64,000 nt of DNA from NCBI RefSeq assembly GCF_026230105.1, contig NC_079476.1, positions 26,464,559 to 26,528,558 on the forward strand, read 5' to 3'. Made by a program: the position numbers and the translations under genes. This DNA comes from Diorhabda sublineata. Its lineage: Eukaryota; Arthropoda; Insecta; Coleoptera; Chrysomelidae. This document shows, piece by piece, positions 12,355 to 22,925 of the stretch (positions are counted from its first letter, which is position 1; each line of letters starts with the position of its first letter). A model generated the notes under the pieces. It saw nothing but the letters and a program-made list of their open reading frames with translations, searched no databases and was not told the DNA's origin.

Positions 12355-12850
12355 CCTGATTTCCATGAATTTTTCCCCTATAATAATTTATTTTCTAGCA
12401 AACCACATATTTCTCTAACTCTTCGTAAGAAATAATCCATTTGAAAATTTGTTTCATAACTCCCTTTGTACAAGAATAGTTCCCGAAGTATCTGGCCCAA
12501 ACAAGAAAACACAAAAATTTTGGAAAAAAATTTATTTATCTTCCAAAAAAGGGTTTTAATCACCAAAATTTGACAAAAAACTCGATTTTTGACAAGTGTG
12601 ATCATTTTTTACCACAAATCTATCATTTATAGGTTAATTCTTCTTCTTTTTAAAAATTATTTGATCTCTTTTATTGACGTTAATTTCCTGTTTGTCTAAG
12701 AATAACTTTAACATCTACAAACTTAAAGAAAAATGAGAATAAACTGTAAACTGTCAAATTTTAGAAAAAAATTATTTATCTTTGAAAAAAGGGTTTTAAT
12801 CGTCAAAATTCAAAAGAAGCTTGACCTTTGACAAATTTACGTTCGGCGAT
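12355..12850 (+). repeat. interspersed repeat family, copies in the intron
   Basis: Sequence of the type tttatcttccaaaaaagggttttaatc..ccaaaattt..ttgacaa, followed by ccacaaatctatcatttata and a T/C-rich block ending before gacgttaatttcctgtttgtc, recurs at about 12355-12770 and again partly at 12752-12850. Closely similar copies lie at 15.1-15.86 kb. At 12468 there is a stretch (tacaagaatagttcccgaag) like the terminal repeat of the mariner family seen at 30.2 kb, so the unit may derive from a non-autonomous mariner. No coding content. Confidence 0.6.
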
Positions 12851-13109
12851 CGAGGTCATAAACTTGGATTATTCATTAGACCAACTAGTTTACAAAAAAT
12901 CAAAAGTACAAGGTTTGACGCATGCTGTAATGTAATAAGCTACTGGACTAAAACCAAAACTGATTATTTTGTTTTAATCCCATTATATAAATAGAACCCA
13001 TTGCAAAGATTCCATCTAACGCACTATCATTGTAGAAGTGATGACCTAGAAGAGATGGACTAGGCATGGAAATTAATACAACAAAAATAAAAGTAAACTG
13101 CTTAAAGAT

Positions 13110-13340
13110 ATGGACAAATGGAGACCTTGACCTAAAGGTAAAAACTATTATTGGACATCAAAAGACGTCAGAAGATATCAGAAGACATCAGTTCTCTTGC
13201 ATGGAGTAGAAACTTGGACATTAAAAGTAGATACCATAAACAGACTCGAAGCTTTTGGAAAGTGGGTCTTGTGTAGACTACTAAAAACATCATGGACTCA
13301 ACATATACCTAAAGATGAAGGGGAAAACGTGGTCTTGGTC
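13110..13340 (+). mobile_element. LINE ORF2 C-terminal fossil
   Basis: From 13197 the plus strand reads LHGVETWTLKVDTINRLEAF, then GKWVLCRLLKTSWTQHI. This is the conserved LINE segment LLYGVE.WTL....KLEAFE.W.YRR.LKISWT.H. Further upstream DLDLKV resembles the preceding helix. The frame continues only a short way before decaying. It is the same protein domain that was amplified into the array at 57.4-59.6 kb, from a related element. Confidence 0.75.
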
Positions 13341-13579
13341 GCAGACAACATGCTTAAAAAACATACACGATCGGACTGGTGTGAGCACATCAACTTTAAT
13401 TCGCCAGCCTCCATTAAATGGAGATGGCACCCGAAGAAGAAAAACATGTAGACAGTTACCATTTTTAGATACATCAATAATTGAGAATTGTGATCAGCTA
13501 GAATTTGTATTATTTAGGAAAAACACCTCTACGTGTAGGTACATGCATAGTGATTATTTTCATTGTAGCAAATATTAAA

Positions 13580-14013
13580 CGTCCACTCTCCATTTCCAAA
13601 CGTCCAGTCTCCATTTCCAAACGCCAGTCTCCATTTCCAAATGTTCAGTCTCCATTTCCAAATGCCAGTCTCCATTTCCAAATGTCCAGTCTCCATTTAC
13701 AAACGTCCAGTCTCCATTTCCAAACGTCCAGTCTCCATTTCCAAACGTCCAGTCTCCATTTCCAAACGCCCGGTCTCCATTTCCAAAGGCCAGTCTCCAT
13801 TTCCAAACGTCCAGTCTCCATTTCCAAACGTCCAGTCTCCATTTCCAAACGTCCAGTCTCCATTTCCAAAGGCCAGTCTCCATTTCCAAACGTCCAATCT
13901 CCATTTCCAAACATCCAGTTTCCATTTCCAAACGTCAGTCTCCATTACCAAACGTCCAGTCTCCATTTCCAAACGTCCAGTCTCCAATTTCAAACGTCCA
14001 GTCTCCATTTCCT
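13580..14013 (+). repeat. 21-bp minisatellite, 21 copies
   Basis: Consensus unit cgtccagtctccatttccaaa. I count 21 units, of which five are 20 bp, and substitutions are few. Because 21 is a multiple of three and the unit lacks stops in several frames, long open frames appear on both strands (heptapeptides such as VSISKRP or WKWRLDV). These are artefacts of the repeat, and the 20-bp units shift the frame. It ends 93 bp from the coding exon at 14107, within the intron. Confidence 0.95.
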
Positions 14014-14106
14014 GGTACATGGGTTAATTCATTATGATGACGCGAAACCACTTGGTCCAAAATCGAAATGAAAAACATAGAAAAATCGTATAAAATTTCT
14101 ACTTAC

Positions 14107-14251
14107 CAGCTAGACGCCCATATCGTTGAAACATCCTCTCAACATCAGTTTTTGAACATTGAAAAGTATTTAAATTTCCCACGAATAACCGTGAATTTAC
14201 CGCTTGTGGGTCTTGCGAATTAGTTTGATTTCCAACTTTGCTTAACTTCAT
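14107..14251 (-). CDS. hnRNP C/RALY-like RNA-binding protein, first coding exon
   Basis: The exon encodes residues 1-48 plus the first base of codon 49. The chosen ATG is at 14251-14249; an in-frame STK precedes it, and an acceptor (pyrimidine-rich tract ending acag at 14261) lies 10 bp upstream. The exon therefore starts at 14260 with a short 5' untranslated piece, and a further upstream non-coding exon is expected. The donor is a perfect GTAAGT at 14106-14101. The protein reads MKLSKVGNQTN...VNSRLFVGNL. NSRLFVGNLNT matches NSRVFIGNLNT of hnRNP C, with RNP2 as LFVGNL at residues 22-27. KTDVERMFQRYGRLAG matches the K.DVE.IFSKYGKIVG helix. The short N-terminus before the RRM has the family's usual length. 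Probably a nuclear pre-mRNA binding protein. Confidence 0.9.
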
Positions 14252-14260
14252 CTTCGTTGA

Positions 14261-15089
14261 CTGTCTATAACAAATAAAAAGTATAATTAACGACCATACA
14301 AGAAAATTATTGATTCCAATTTTTTGTCTATTATCACATTACAATTTATATCCACTTTTAAGTACAATTTACTAAGGATGCGCCAACTCCTGTCGAGGTT
14401 ATTTCAGGTAAATGAAAAGGTAGTCCGATTACCTAATACAACTCGTGACTATTATACTACAATATACTACAATCACCCTTTGTCAAATGAAAATAATAAA
14501 TTCGTTGCTACGTTCTTCATTCTCAAACCAGATAACGTGGTATGGGTGTTTGTGACAAGATACATTTAATGCTGTGAAGCAAATTACTTGTGATTAACAA
14601 TTTCGAATTAAAAAAAACAAAACAGTGTCAGACATCTTTGTTCTTGATTTGTAGAAGGGTGTAAAGTAAAGTTTAGGTTCCTTTCATAATTAAAATCCCG
14701 AGCTGCATAATCATCCGTCACGAGTTGTCTAATCTTCAAGACAACCACGATCACGCGCTGGCACATTGTAACAGAAATTGGAATTTTATGGCAGACATTA
14801 AGATCACGAGTTTGATTACGCACCTGGAAAGTTGCCTAAATATTCCAATGTTTCTAATAATCAATCTGATATTTATTATTTTGAAAAAAGGAGATATTTT
14901 TAAAAAAACTGCTTATTAAAATAAAAAAAGAATATTTTTGTTTACAAATCGGTCTTTAATTAGTAGAACAGCCATCTGTTGATCTTGATCTTTTCCAGAA
15001 GAAGATTTCAGGACAATATGGTCTTGATTTTCCTCACATCACTTTTCATTGGATTTTCATTACTTATTCAAAGTTTTCTTTCCATCTAT
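14261..15089. other. upstream flank or 5' intron of the hnRNP C-like gene
   Basis: An acceptor sits at 14261, so this is probably an intron following a 5' untranslated exon not identified here. Open frames at 14324-14569 (+) and 14608-14823 (-) resemble no family I know. Confidence 0.5.
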
Positions 15090-15860
15090 TCCTTTTTTTT
15101 AAATATATTATAAAAATGTGACCATTTTTTGCCTCAAATTTATCATTTATAGGTTTTTTTCTTTTCTAAGGTAATTTGATCTCTATTATTGACGTTTATT
15201 CCTTGTTTTTCCAGTTTTCCAAGAAATCTAGTTTCCATGAATTTTCCTCCCATAATAATTTATTTTCTGAGCAAATTACATATTTCTCGAACTTCTCGTA
15301 GGAAATAATTCATTTGAAATTTTGTTTAATAACTCGCTTTGTACAAGGATGGTTCCAGAAGTACCTGGCCCAACAAAGAAAATATAAAAATTTTAAAAAA
15401 GGGTTTTAATCGCCAAAATTTGAATAAAGTTCGATTTTTGACAAATTTGATGATTTTTTGCCACAAATTTATCATTTATAGTTTAATTCTTCTTCTTTTT
15501 TAAGATTCTTTGATCTATTTTTATTGACGTTAATTCCCTGTTTGTCGAAGAATATCTTTAATATTTACAAACTTGAAAAAAAATGAGAATAAACTGGAAA
15601 CACAAACATTTTGAAAAAAAATTATTTATGTTTTAAAAAAGGGTTTTAATCGCCAAAATCTGAAAAAAGCTCGATTTTTGACAAATTTAACGATTTTTTG
15701 CCACAAATCTATCATTTATAGGTTAATTCTTCTTCTTTTTTAAAATTATTTGATCTCTTTTATTGACGTTAATTTCCTGTTTGTCTAAGAATAATATTAA
15801 CATCCAAAAATTTAAGAAAAAAATGAGAATAAACTAGAAATATGAGAAAAATTTAATCAC
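15090..15860 (+). repeat. interspersed repeat family, three further copies
   Basis: Diverged tandem-like copies of the 12.4-kb repeat lie at about 15110-15230, 15236-15590 and 15595-15840. Each contains the aagggttttaatcgccaaaa block, then a cacaaat(t/c)tatcattta block and a gacgtt(a/t)att..ctgttt block. The stretch ccatgaattttcc..cataat and the terminal-repeat-like tacaaggatggttccagaag (15339) are shared with the intron copy. No coding content. Confidence 0.6.
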
Positions 15861-16430
15861 GGTGTCAAAAAAACAACGGTAAAGGATTTAAGACAGTTGA
15901 CAGAATGAGAAGGTGGAGAAAGAAGAAGAGAACTCTCAATGGCGGTAGTTGAGACAGGAACTAGAAATCGAAAATAAATATTGAAGTAGAGGGTCTAAAA
16001 AATCTTTATAGCTCAAATATATGTATTCATAATTTTTTCATAATGTATTTTCTTCATTTTAGAACTAGAATCAGTATAAAATGACAGGAAAAAATTGATA
16101 TTTCGACTTATTTCCAAAATATAATTAACAATTAGAATAATTAAATAAATTTAACATTTTTTTCCATAGTTTTTTTCATATTTCACATTTTTTTCATTAT
16201 ACGTGAAGTAAAACGAAAATTTTTTGAATGTTGACCAACGAATAAAATTCTAAATATTATTTTTTCGCATACGCGTCCGTCCCGACATTTATTTTGTTTA
16301 TTTTCTTCCCAAAACAAACAAAATTTGTAATTCAATACAAACATTGAAAAATCAGATGCTTCGATAATTTCGGAATGTATGCAACACCGAAATTACTATG
16401 CAAATCTAAATATTTTATTCAAATCGGCTG
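15861..16430. other. no gene seen
   Basis: AT-rich with one slightly GC-richer patch near 16265-16290. Nothing recognisable. Confidence 0.45.
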
Positions 16431-16880
16431 TACGAGGTCTGGCTATTAAATAACGAGACGGGTTACGAAAAAAAGGTTTTATTATAAAAATTATTCTACA
16501 TTCGAAAGCCTCTCGCCATACACTTTTCTATACATTTTTTCCATTGATCCAAACAGTGCTGGAAGTCTTCTTTGGTGGAGGTCTTCAGGAACAAGGCAAA
16601 TCAAAGCAGATCTTTTTCTAATCTCGGCAGTCTCGGCAATCAACCGGGTGGTCATACGATTATCTGCACGCACGATTTATTTGATTTTGGTCACTGTTTC
16701 CAGAGTTGAAATAGTCCCAAGTCGACCTGGAGCTCTGGTCATCTTCAAAGCTCTCTCGGCGTTCACTAAAACAGTTAAACCACTCAAAAATACGCGCAAG
16801 AGATAGAGGATTGTCTCTGTAGGCAACAATTTATTGCAGTCAGTCGAAGTTTTTTTCAATTTAATCATACAACAAGCAAA
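16431..16880 (-). mobile_element. internally deleted mariner, copy B1
   Basis: The left end is a terminal repeat, tacgaggtctggctattaaa from 16431, typical of mariners. Read on the minus strand, the coding remnant begins near 16868. It has the HTH pieces EWFNCFSERRESFEDDQ and GRLGTISTLETVTKIK, a stop, then IVRADNRMTTRLIAETAEI. It then jumps in another frame to the C-terminal block KEDFQHCLDQWKKCIEKCMA. The whole catalytic core between the two is missing. The right terminal repeat was not located. A related deleted copy lies at 62.5-63.0 kb. Confidence 0.75.
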
Positions 16881-17462
16881 ATATAATGAAATATTACAAT
16901 TTCAATGTCATCTTCAACTCAAAGGAATATTCGATGTATTCATCACGTTTTATTTGTGTGCTTTACCCTGTAAATGCATCAAATTTCAACAATTTCCGAT
17001 TCTGAATTACAATCACCGTGAAATAAAAGTTTGAAATTCATTTTACCGCGTTCGCATTTTCAATACCAGATTATTATTGGCAATACCGCATATATATTCA
17101 TTTTGATTATAATCAAATCCCATTCATATGCATATCAAGTAGACAAAACGTGTATGTCCAGATTTTTTTTCATAAATTATTGAAATCCTAATAAACATGA
17201 ACGATGATGTATGAATATGGCGGTTTAAATAATATCCCAGTAGCTGTATCAACCCCTCAGGATTATCCACCCCTTGGATTCGAGATCTATAACTGTTTCA
17301 TTACATTTTCTACCAATTTAGCACTTCCTAATAATCTTAAATTACTTGTAACCTCCTTCAAACAACTTTAGGTTAAGAAATTGACAATTAATTACAAATA
17401 TTATTATAAAAACGAGAAATATTTAAAATAAACATAAGTTATCAGATGATATTAACGAAGAA

Positions 17463-17574
17463 GCAAACAATTACATCAAATATGTCGACAATATAGTGAT
17501 TATCGTTAATAAAAATGAAGAAATACAAAATATTATACAAAAAATATACGCTGCAACTGAAGAACATGGATTCT
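17463..17574 (+). mobile_element. LINE reverse transcriptase scrap (YADD region)
   Basis: The plus strand reads ANNYIKYVDNIVIIVNKNEE, then IQNIIQKIYAATEEHG. It corresponds to the RT block ..RYADD.VLIA....E.LQ..L......E..G, with the catalytic ADD changed to VDN. Inactive fragment; flanks are not recognisable. Confidence 0.65.
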
Positions 17575-18350
17575 TGTACTAAGACGTAACACATCATCTT
17601 CTGTAATTAATTGTCCATAAGAAAGTGGATAAGACGAAGAGACCAAGGAGCGCAGCCTACGCCAAGTAAAGAAGATGAAATTAACCTTGTTAATAACTAG
17701 AGTTTGCAACGGATACGGCAATGAAAGACGAAGAAGATTTCTGTCTTGTCTTTCCTTGCCATTTATCCAGTTTAACTTGATCACTTGGACATAATCCTTC
17801 GACATTTTATCATTAGTCGTAGGTCATCCAGATATGCTAGACATTGCTGTTAATTTCTTAGAAGTTTTTTTTTTCACTTTTTTCTAGTGGAATAATTTAT
17901 TTTATTGTCTTTATTTTACACTGTGTTTTTTGGATCTGGTTTAGTTTACTTTTACATCGCTTTCTATATTTTTTTCTATTGATGGTATCGTAGATCTGTA
18001 ATCGATGAATAGCAAACGCAGAACTAGATTTTGTCGGTAAGCATTCTATTAAATTTAGTTTTTTATCTCTTTGCTTTAAATCCTCTTTCGTGTTAATCTA
18101 AATTTTCTCTGTGGTGGTATTCGTGTTCAGATTATAGTAGAAATGGAATTACTGCTCAAGGAATAAACTAAAGTATCAAATGATAAGTCTACATAAAAAT
18201 TATCATTCTAGTTTATTATTCATATATTAAATACGAAAAAAAAGTTTTTGTTGTTAAAAAAAAGTATCAAAAAGTTAAATAAAAAAATAAGGGAAGTTGT
18301 AGAGACAGATTTTCAGCATTGAATTTATGAACGGAATAAAAAACGTAATA
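17575..18350. other. no gene seen
   Basis: AT-rich sequence. A minus-strand open frame at 17533-17805 overlaps the LINE scrap and has no recognisable domain. Confidence 0.45.
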
Positions 18351-19366
18351 GTCCGGTCAATTTAGACATTCAGAACTACAAAAATTTGGATTAAGCTGAA
18401 AATCAGTGAAATTGTTTAAAATACAATTAAATTTGAATGTTTCCCATCATTTCTGTGCATGGAAAAAATTTTATTTAAGGTAAAATGTCAAAAAAATGAG
18501 TTTTTCTCAATTTTCAGCAAAACGGTGAGTTTTTTCATAAAAATACTTCAAACAAAAATTGTAGGCCATAAAATTATCTACAAAAAACTTGTATTGATAC
18601 GTATGATAAGTATTGATACTTTTTTTCCTACAAGCCACTGTTTCTGAGATAATGATTCAAATTTGTAAAAATTGTCGTATTTAATCGTTTCGCCATTTTA
18701 AGCAGTAAACTTTTCTTACAATATTGAAATAAACCGAGTATTTGTAAAAAATTACTGTTGACTGATGAGAACTGTCATAATTTTATCAAATAAATTATCA
18801 ATTGACGAAGATGTTATTATAGCCATTAAATACGACAGTAAATATGAAACATTATAAATTTCACAACTTTTTGAATCATTATATCTCAGAAGGGGTGACT
18901 CGTAGAAAAAAAAGTATTGATATGTTTTTTGTGAATAATTTTATGATCTACAATTTTGGTCTGAAGTATTTTTATGTTAAAACCCACCGTTTTGCTGAAA
19001 ATTGTAAAAAACTCATTTTTTTATTAACTTTGACCTTGAATCAGCAAAACGGTGTTTTATCATAAAAATACTTTAGACAAAAATTGTAAATCATAAATTT
19101 ATCTGCAACAAACGTGCTAATACTTTTTTTCCTACGAGTCACTGTTTCTGAGATATAATGATTCAAAGTTATATCGTTATAGCTCAGAAACGGTGACTCG
19201 TAGAAAAAAAAGTATTGACACGTTTTTTATAAATAATTTTATGATCTACAATTTTTGTCTGAGGTATTTTCATGGTAAAACTTCCCATTTTGCAGATAAT
19301 CGCCAAAAACTAATTTTTTTCACATTTGACCTTGAATAAAAATTTTTTAGTCCAATTTGACCGGAC
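18351..19366. mobile_element. foldback MITE-like element, 1,016 bp, TA-flanked
   Basis: The ends are inverted repeats: gtccggtcaatttagac at 18351 and its near reverse complement at 19366 (15 of 17 positions agree), each flanked by TA. The inside is itself palindromic. A roughly 150-180-bp module appears alternately in forward (about 18478-18660 and 19030-19170) and reverse (about 18870-19020 and 19170-19330) orientation. Its blocks are agcaaaacggtg, cataaaaatactt, acaaaaattgta, attgatac(t)7cctac and tgtttctgagat. There is no transposase. TA flanks suggest mobilisation by a Tc1/mariner-type transposase. Confidence 0.75.
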
Positions 19367-20192
19367 TAATAAAAAAATATGAGTATATATTCTCGAATAA
19401 ATGTAGCTAGTTCCATATAGTGAAGAACTTTTCATGTAGATTATATGAAAAGAACGTTAATTCTTTATTTTTTGACGTATTAAAAACGCGGAACATCTGT
19501 TGAGAGAGCTGCAGCTTCATTCTATTACCAATATGCACAACGGGCATAATTATATTTTTAATTACATTTCGCTTCATCCACATACTTAGCAAGTCATCTC
19601 ATTATTAAAAACAAAACGAATGAGCATCATCGCACATTCTCAATAATATTTTCTAGGGATATGATCTCGTTGTATTATACCGAGTACGGTGTATCAATGT
19701 AGGAAAAATCCACCCTATTGTTCGAAATGAAACATGTCGGATGTACATGATACGAATGCTGACGAGTTTCTAAATTAGTAACCTATTTATGTTCATTGTA
19801 GTTTGATTCGTTCGAAATTCGACGTTGAATGCTCAATTTTTATCAGGGGTGTTTCAAAATATGGAAAAAACCGTTTTTTCCCATTCAAACTCTGGTTATT
19901 TGCAAGCAGAAATTTCCGATACTGTTTACTAGTATAACTATAGCAAATGGTTTAAAAAAACTATTATAATTATTGCAAAATTGTATTAAGACAACAAACA
20001 ACAAAGCAAAATGTTTGTTTCACCTTTAAACAACGTCCTACATTCAGTAAAAACTTTTTGGATCTTTTTGCATCATTATTTGGTCATTTTTCATCAGCTC
20101 AATCGCCAGGTTACTAAGGTTTTGTTTTTCGACATTTCGACAATAAAATAATCACCTATAATCTTTTATATAAACCAAATAGACGTCCTAGA
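19367..20192. other. no gene seen
   Basis: AT-rich; no recognisable domain or repeat. Confidence 0.45.
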
Positions 20193-21140
20193 TAAAACAC
20201 TTACTTGGATCAATCACCTCGACAAGGTAATTGGTTATATGGTAAGCTTGTTTTGGTATTCTGGATAAACCAAATCATCAAACCCATGATCACCAATGCA
20301 ACGCTTGTTTGGTGGTTGAAAACTGTACAAACAACTCAGAAAAAACTTGGTCTTGATATTGTCAATCTACTGAACCTCCAACCTCTTCAACTTGTAATGA
20401 AGACTTTTACAGGCTAATCCAGACAGTAAAACTAAAGCCAGGATCTTATAAGTCTTCTAAAGTTTCTAGAGCTAATAGAGCCAGAAAGTTATGACAAACC
20501 ATTGGACCAAATGCATAATATATTGGACAAGATCAATGAAAATCTTCTGTAAGCTATCTGGTACTCAGACGGTTTGATGGACCAGTATTAAGCATTGCTA
20601 GATCAAAAAGAAAGCTCTTTATATATCTGGGAATATAAATCACCATTTTCCAGGTAAAGTTGCTAGTAATAACCAAAGGTACAAAGGAGTAATTGGATCA
20701 AAACTTTTCTATAAAGTACATAAACCAAACAACCCCTTGAAGGTCCTGAAAATTATCCTGAAAACTGGTATGGGAGGGTAAACAAACTCTAGAAGGATTA
20801 GTCAATTAGTTCCTAGGGTATATCAGGAAATGAGAGAGAAACCTTGCTAAAAAAAGGGACGACTCCATATTTTTGACCAGAGCTTACTATGGCCTCACGA
20901 GACGTAATATCAATAAGGAATTAAGCGAATGGTGAAAAAATCAGATGGAATCTTACTGAAGAAGTACTCCAGGACTAAGATAATCGAAAAGATTCATAAT
21001 CACATCTTCATATCAGCTAGAACTTCTCGTGATTATCAGAAACGATATGAAACTGGTGGTCAGTCTACGTGGAATACCACCTTAAGAAGATGGGCATGGT
21101 AGAAGACGAAAATTACAGATTTTATGAACAAGCCGTGGAT
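20193..21140 (+). mobile_element. R1/Jockey-type LINE ORF2 fossil, from RT thumb to C-terminal Cys region
   Basis: The pieces occur in the correct order on the plus strand but in shifting frames. First come KTLTWINHLDKVIG, MITNATLVWWLKTVQTTQKK and LLNLQPLQLV (end of RT). Next is WYSDGLMDQ with SLYIWEY (start of the RNase H domain, normally W.TDGS). Then YYGLTRRNINKELSEW, KNQMESY, STPGLR and SKRFI, and finally HLKKMGMVEDENYRFYEQ. The last block is the LINE pattern HL..(M/L)G...(D/E)..CR.C.E, with both cysteines replaced by tyrosine. Multiple stops and frameshifts; no 5' part of the element is seen. Confidence 0.75.
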
Positions 21141-21144
21141 AAAA

Positions 21145-21398
21145 AAAATTTAAATAAGGCCGTATTAGTTTGAATGACGTATTCGTCACCAGATCTGACT
21201 CCCAGTGACTTATTCCCGTTTTTTAATCTGTAGAAGAGAGATTTTCATTAGACTTGAACGTCTATTTTGAGTAGAAAGACATCAAATATAATTTCGAAGA
21301 GTTATATCACTAAGTGTAGGGATTAAAAATAAAAATGATAATAAAAAAAAATAATCTGTCTCTTTATTGGGCTGGAAACTTTTCAGATAACCTTTGTA
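21145..21398 (+). mobile_element. mariner 3' end with terminal repeat (copy C1)
   Basis: The plus strand reads TYSSPDLTPSDLFPFFNL, a stop, KRDFH. This is the mariner block YSPDLAPSDYFLFP.L, containing the final catalytic Asp. It ends in a mariner-like terminal repeat: ggctggaaacttttcagata, then acctttgta up to 21398. It directly follows the LINE fossil and may have inserted into it. Confidence 0.75.
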
Positions 21399-22197
21399 CA
21401 ATACATAGCTCTGGAAAATTTATTAAAATTCATGGTATTTATTCCTAGCGCTGTCACCTTCATAGCGGAAAGTGTAAAAACGTTTTTTTTTATTTGAGCG
21501 TAGCCTAGCTAATTTTTAATCACTCTACATTTTCAAAGGAATATTCCCACTGTACGTTTTTTGATAATTCAGTGAGCGGAATCATATTTATAACATTAAT
21601 ATTTATATAGTATATATAGTATTAATATTTATAACATATGATCAATATCTTACGATTTTATAATTGGCGCAGTCAATAGGATATAGGATTCGTTACTTTT
21701 TGATAAAGAATATTAAGTCGTACGCCCATGTCTTCAAACTTGGCTGAATCATTGTTTCTAATGCTACGAGCAGCAGAAATGTACTAATATTCGGTGTTTG
21801 GATTAGGCGTCTGGATGTAATGAATTGCACTGAATTATGGTATGCAGTGATTGTGACGGCTTAATTGATTGTGACCAAGTAGATTGTATGCAATGATATA
21901 GACTTACGACAACACATTCGTAACCTATTGATTAGCTAGTCGCTATAGGGTTAAATCGAAATGTCGACAAATGGAAATTGTTTATCGAAAGTGGTTTTGG
22001 GCATTCGATATAATTTGTAACGTTTATCTCGCGGTTACCATTTAGGAATTGTTTCTACACGACCATCTGACTGTTATCACGAAATTCAATCGAACGGAAC
22101 CGATGCGATATAAATGATCTTTTGAATCTGCCTCATCTTGATCTAAATCGTTAATTTTGATATTCCTCTTTCAAAATTTTTATTATAATTCCAAATA
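21399..22197. other. no gene seen
   Basis: Sequence of slightly more balanced composition around 21700-22120, but no coding signal on either strand. It could hold regulatory DNA; nothing specific is visible. Confidence 0.4.
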
Positions 22198-22414
22198 ATG
22201 TATCTTAATCTGAACATATACCAAACAATGAGACGTATTACAAGATGGTTGACAGTTCACGTAAAAAACGAAGCTGATGGAAGTGAATTTAGACAAGATT
22301 TCCCATTGGGATCGATACAAACGAAATTGAAAGTATTTGGAAGTAACTTTGGATATGAACATATATTTCTAGTCATACATACGGAAGATAACTCCAAAGG
22401 TGGTCGAGAGCTCT
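22198..22414 (+). other. unassigned start of an open frame fused to a LINE remnant
   Basis: An open frame starts at 22198 and runs without a stop into the R1-like remnant at 22415. The first 70 or so residues (for example RRITRWLTVHVKNEADGSE) do not look like LINE sequence and I do not recognise them. This may be chance, or another repeat joined to the LINE. No start context or splice sites support a gene. Confidence 0.3.
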
Positions 22415-22925
22415 TTGAGCCTAATATTAACGACCCAGAGTCGAAGAAACGAAAGCTGCTGATAGCAACGACTCACCAAATTCTTCTATATGCGTGAGAT
22501 CTAATAAAACACCACAAGAATATAGAAAAACGAGGTGCACTGGGAATTGCCAGCTCCTACCGAACTGTCTCTTCACAGGTTGTCCTAGTGGTGGTGAGTG
22601 TCATCCCCGTGGACCTTCTGGCTTTCGAGACTAACAAGATATAAAGAAACAGTTCAGATAAAAGACAACAGAATACGAAAACCATTGAAAGTACTAGAAC
22701 TTCTATATCATTTAGCTTCTAAAGGGACTTGGATATTTCCGATGGTATCTCCACAAGACACGACTCAGATGATACCAAACACACGTTCTTCATGTCTAAC
22801 CACTGGAAGGGTTTGAGAAAGGAAGTAGGCAGCTTAAGCCCTGATGATATCATCCAGGTGATGTTGCGCTGAAAAATTTCTTGGGCAAAAGAATATCTAT
22901 AGATAATTCTTCGAGTAGGAAATTA
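22415..22925 (+). mobile_element. R1-type LINE ORF2 fossil, C-terminal part
   Basis: Plus strand: PNINDPESKKRKLLIATTHQ, ILLYA, a stop, then in the same frame RGALGIASSYRTVSSQ and VIPVDLLAFETNKI. R1-clade ORF2 proteins have this order (..GP...KR.LL..VVHSILLYG.., R.ALRVASAYRTVS..A..V..G.IPIDLLA.ER). Further on, in another frame, DDTKHTFFMSNHWKGLR and LSPDDIIQVMLR match the H-containing C-terminal motif and L(T/S)P(D/E)N(I/L)V..ML. Several stops; 5' truncated. Confidence 0.8.

Larger units (their letters stand above)
5050..14106 (-). other. intron 1 of the hnRNP C-like gene (9,057 bp)
   Basis: The intron is bounded by GTAAGT at 14106-14101 and an AG acceptor at 5051-5050. It joins GCT G to GT ATA TCA, giving a continuous RLAG-ISMHKGY reading as the family requires. 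It contains two minus-strand scraps (mariner 5285-5593, LINE 9513-9605). Plus-strand content is mariner scraps (6841-6998, 9730-9865), LINE reverse transcriptase scraps (10597-10868, 11461-11541) and a LINE C-terminal fragment (13110-13340). There is also a 29-bp minisatellite, direct and inverted repeats at 7.9-8.6 kb, a diverged repeat at 12.4 kb and a 21-bp minisatellite. Between these I see only AT-rich sequence. Confidence 0.8.

Noticed and set aside
13505..14071. Long open frames on both strands over the 21-bp repeat, suggesting a repetitive protein
   Set aside because: They follow from a 21-bp unit without stops. Several 20-bp units change the frame, and both strands are equally open. 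No start context, splice site or domain supports a gene.
22240..22330. Possible tubulin-cofactor-like ubiquitin-fold segment (RQDFPLGSIQTKLKV)
   Set aside because: Only a few residues agree, and the frame runs directly into a LINE remnant. There is not enough to claim a family.
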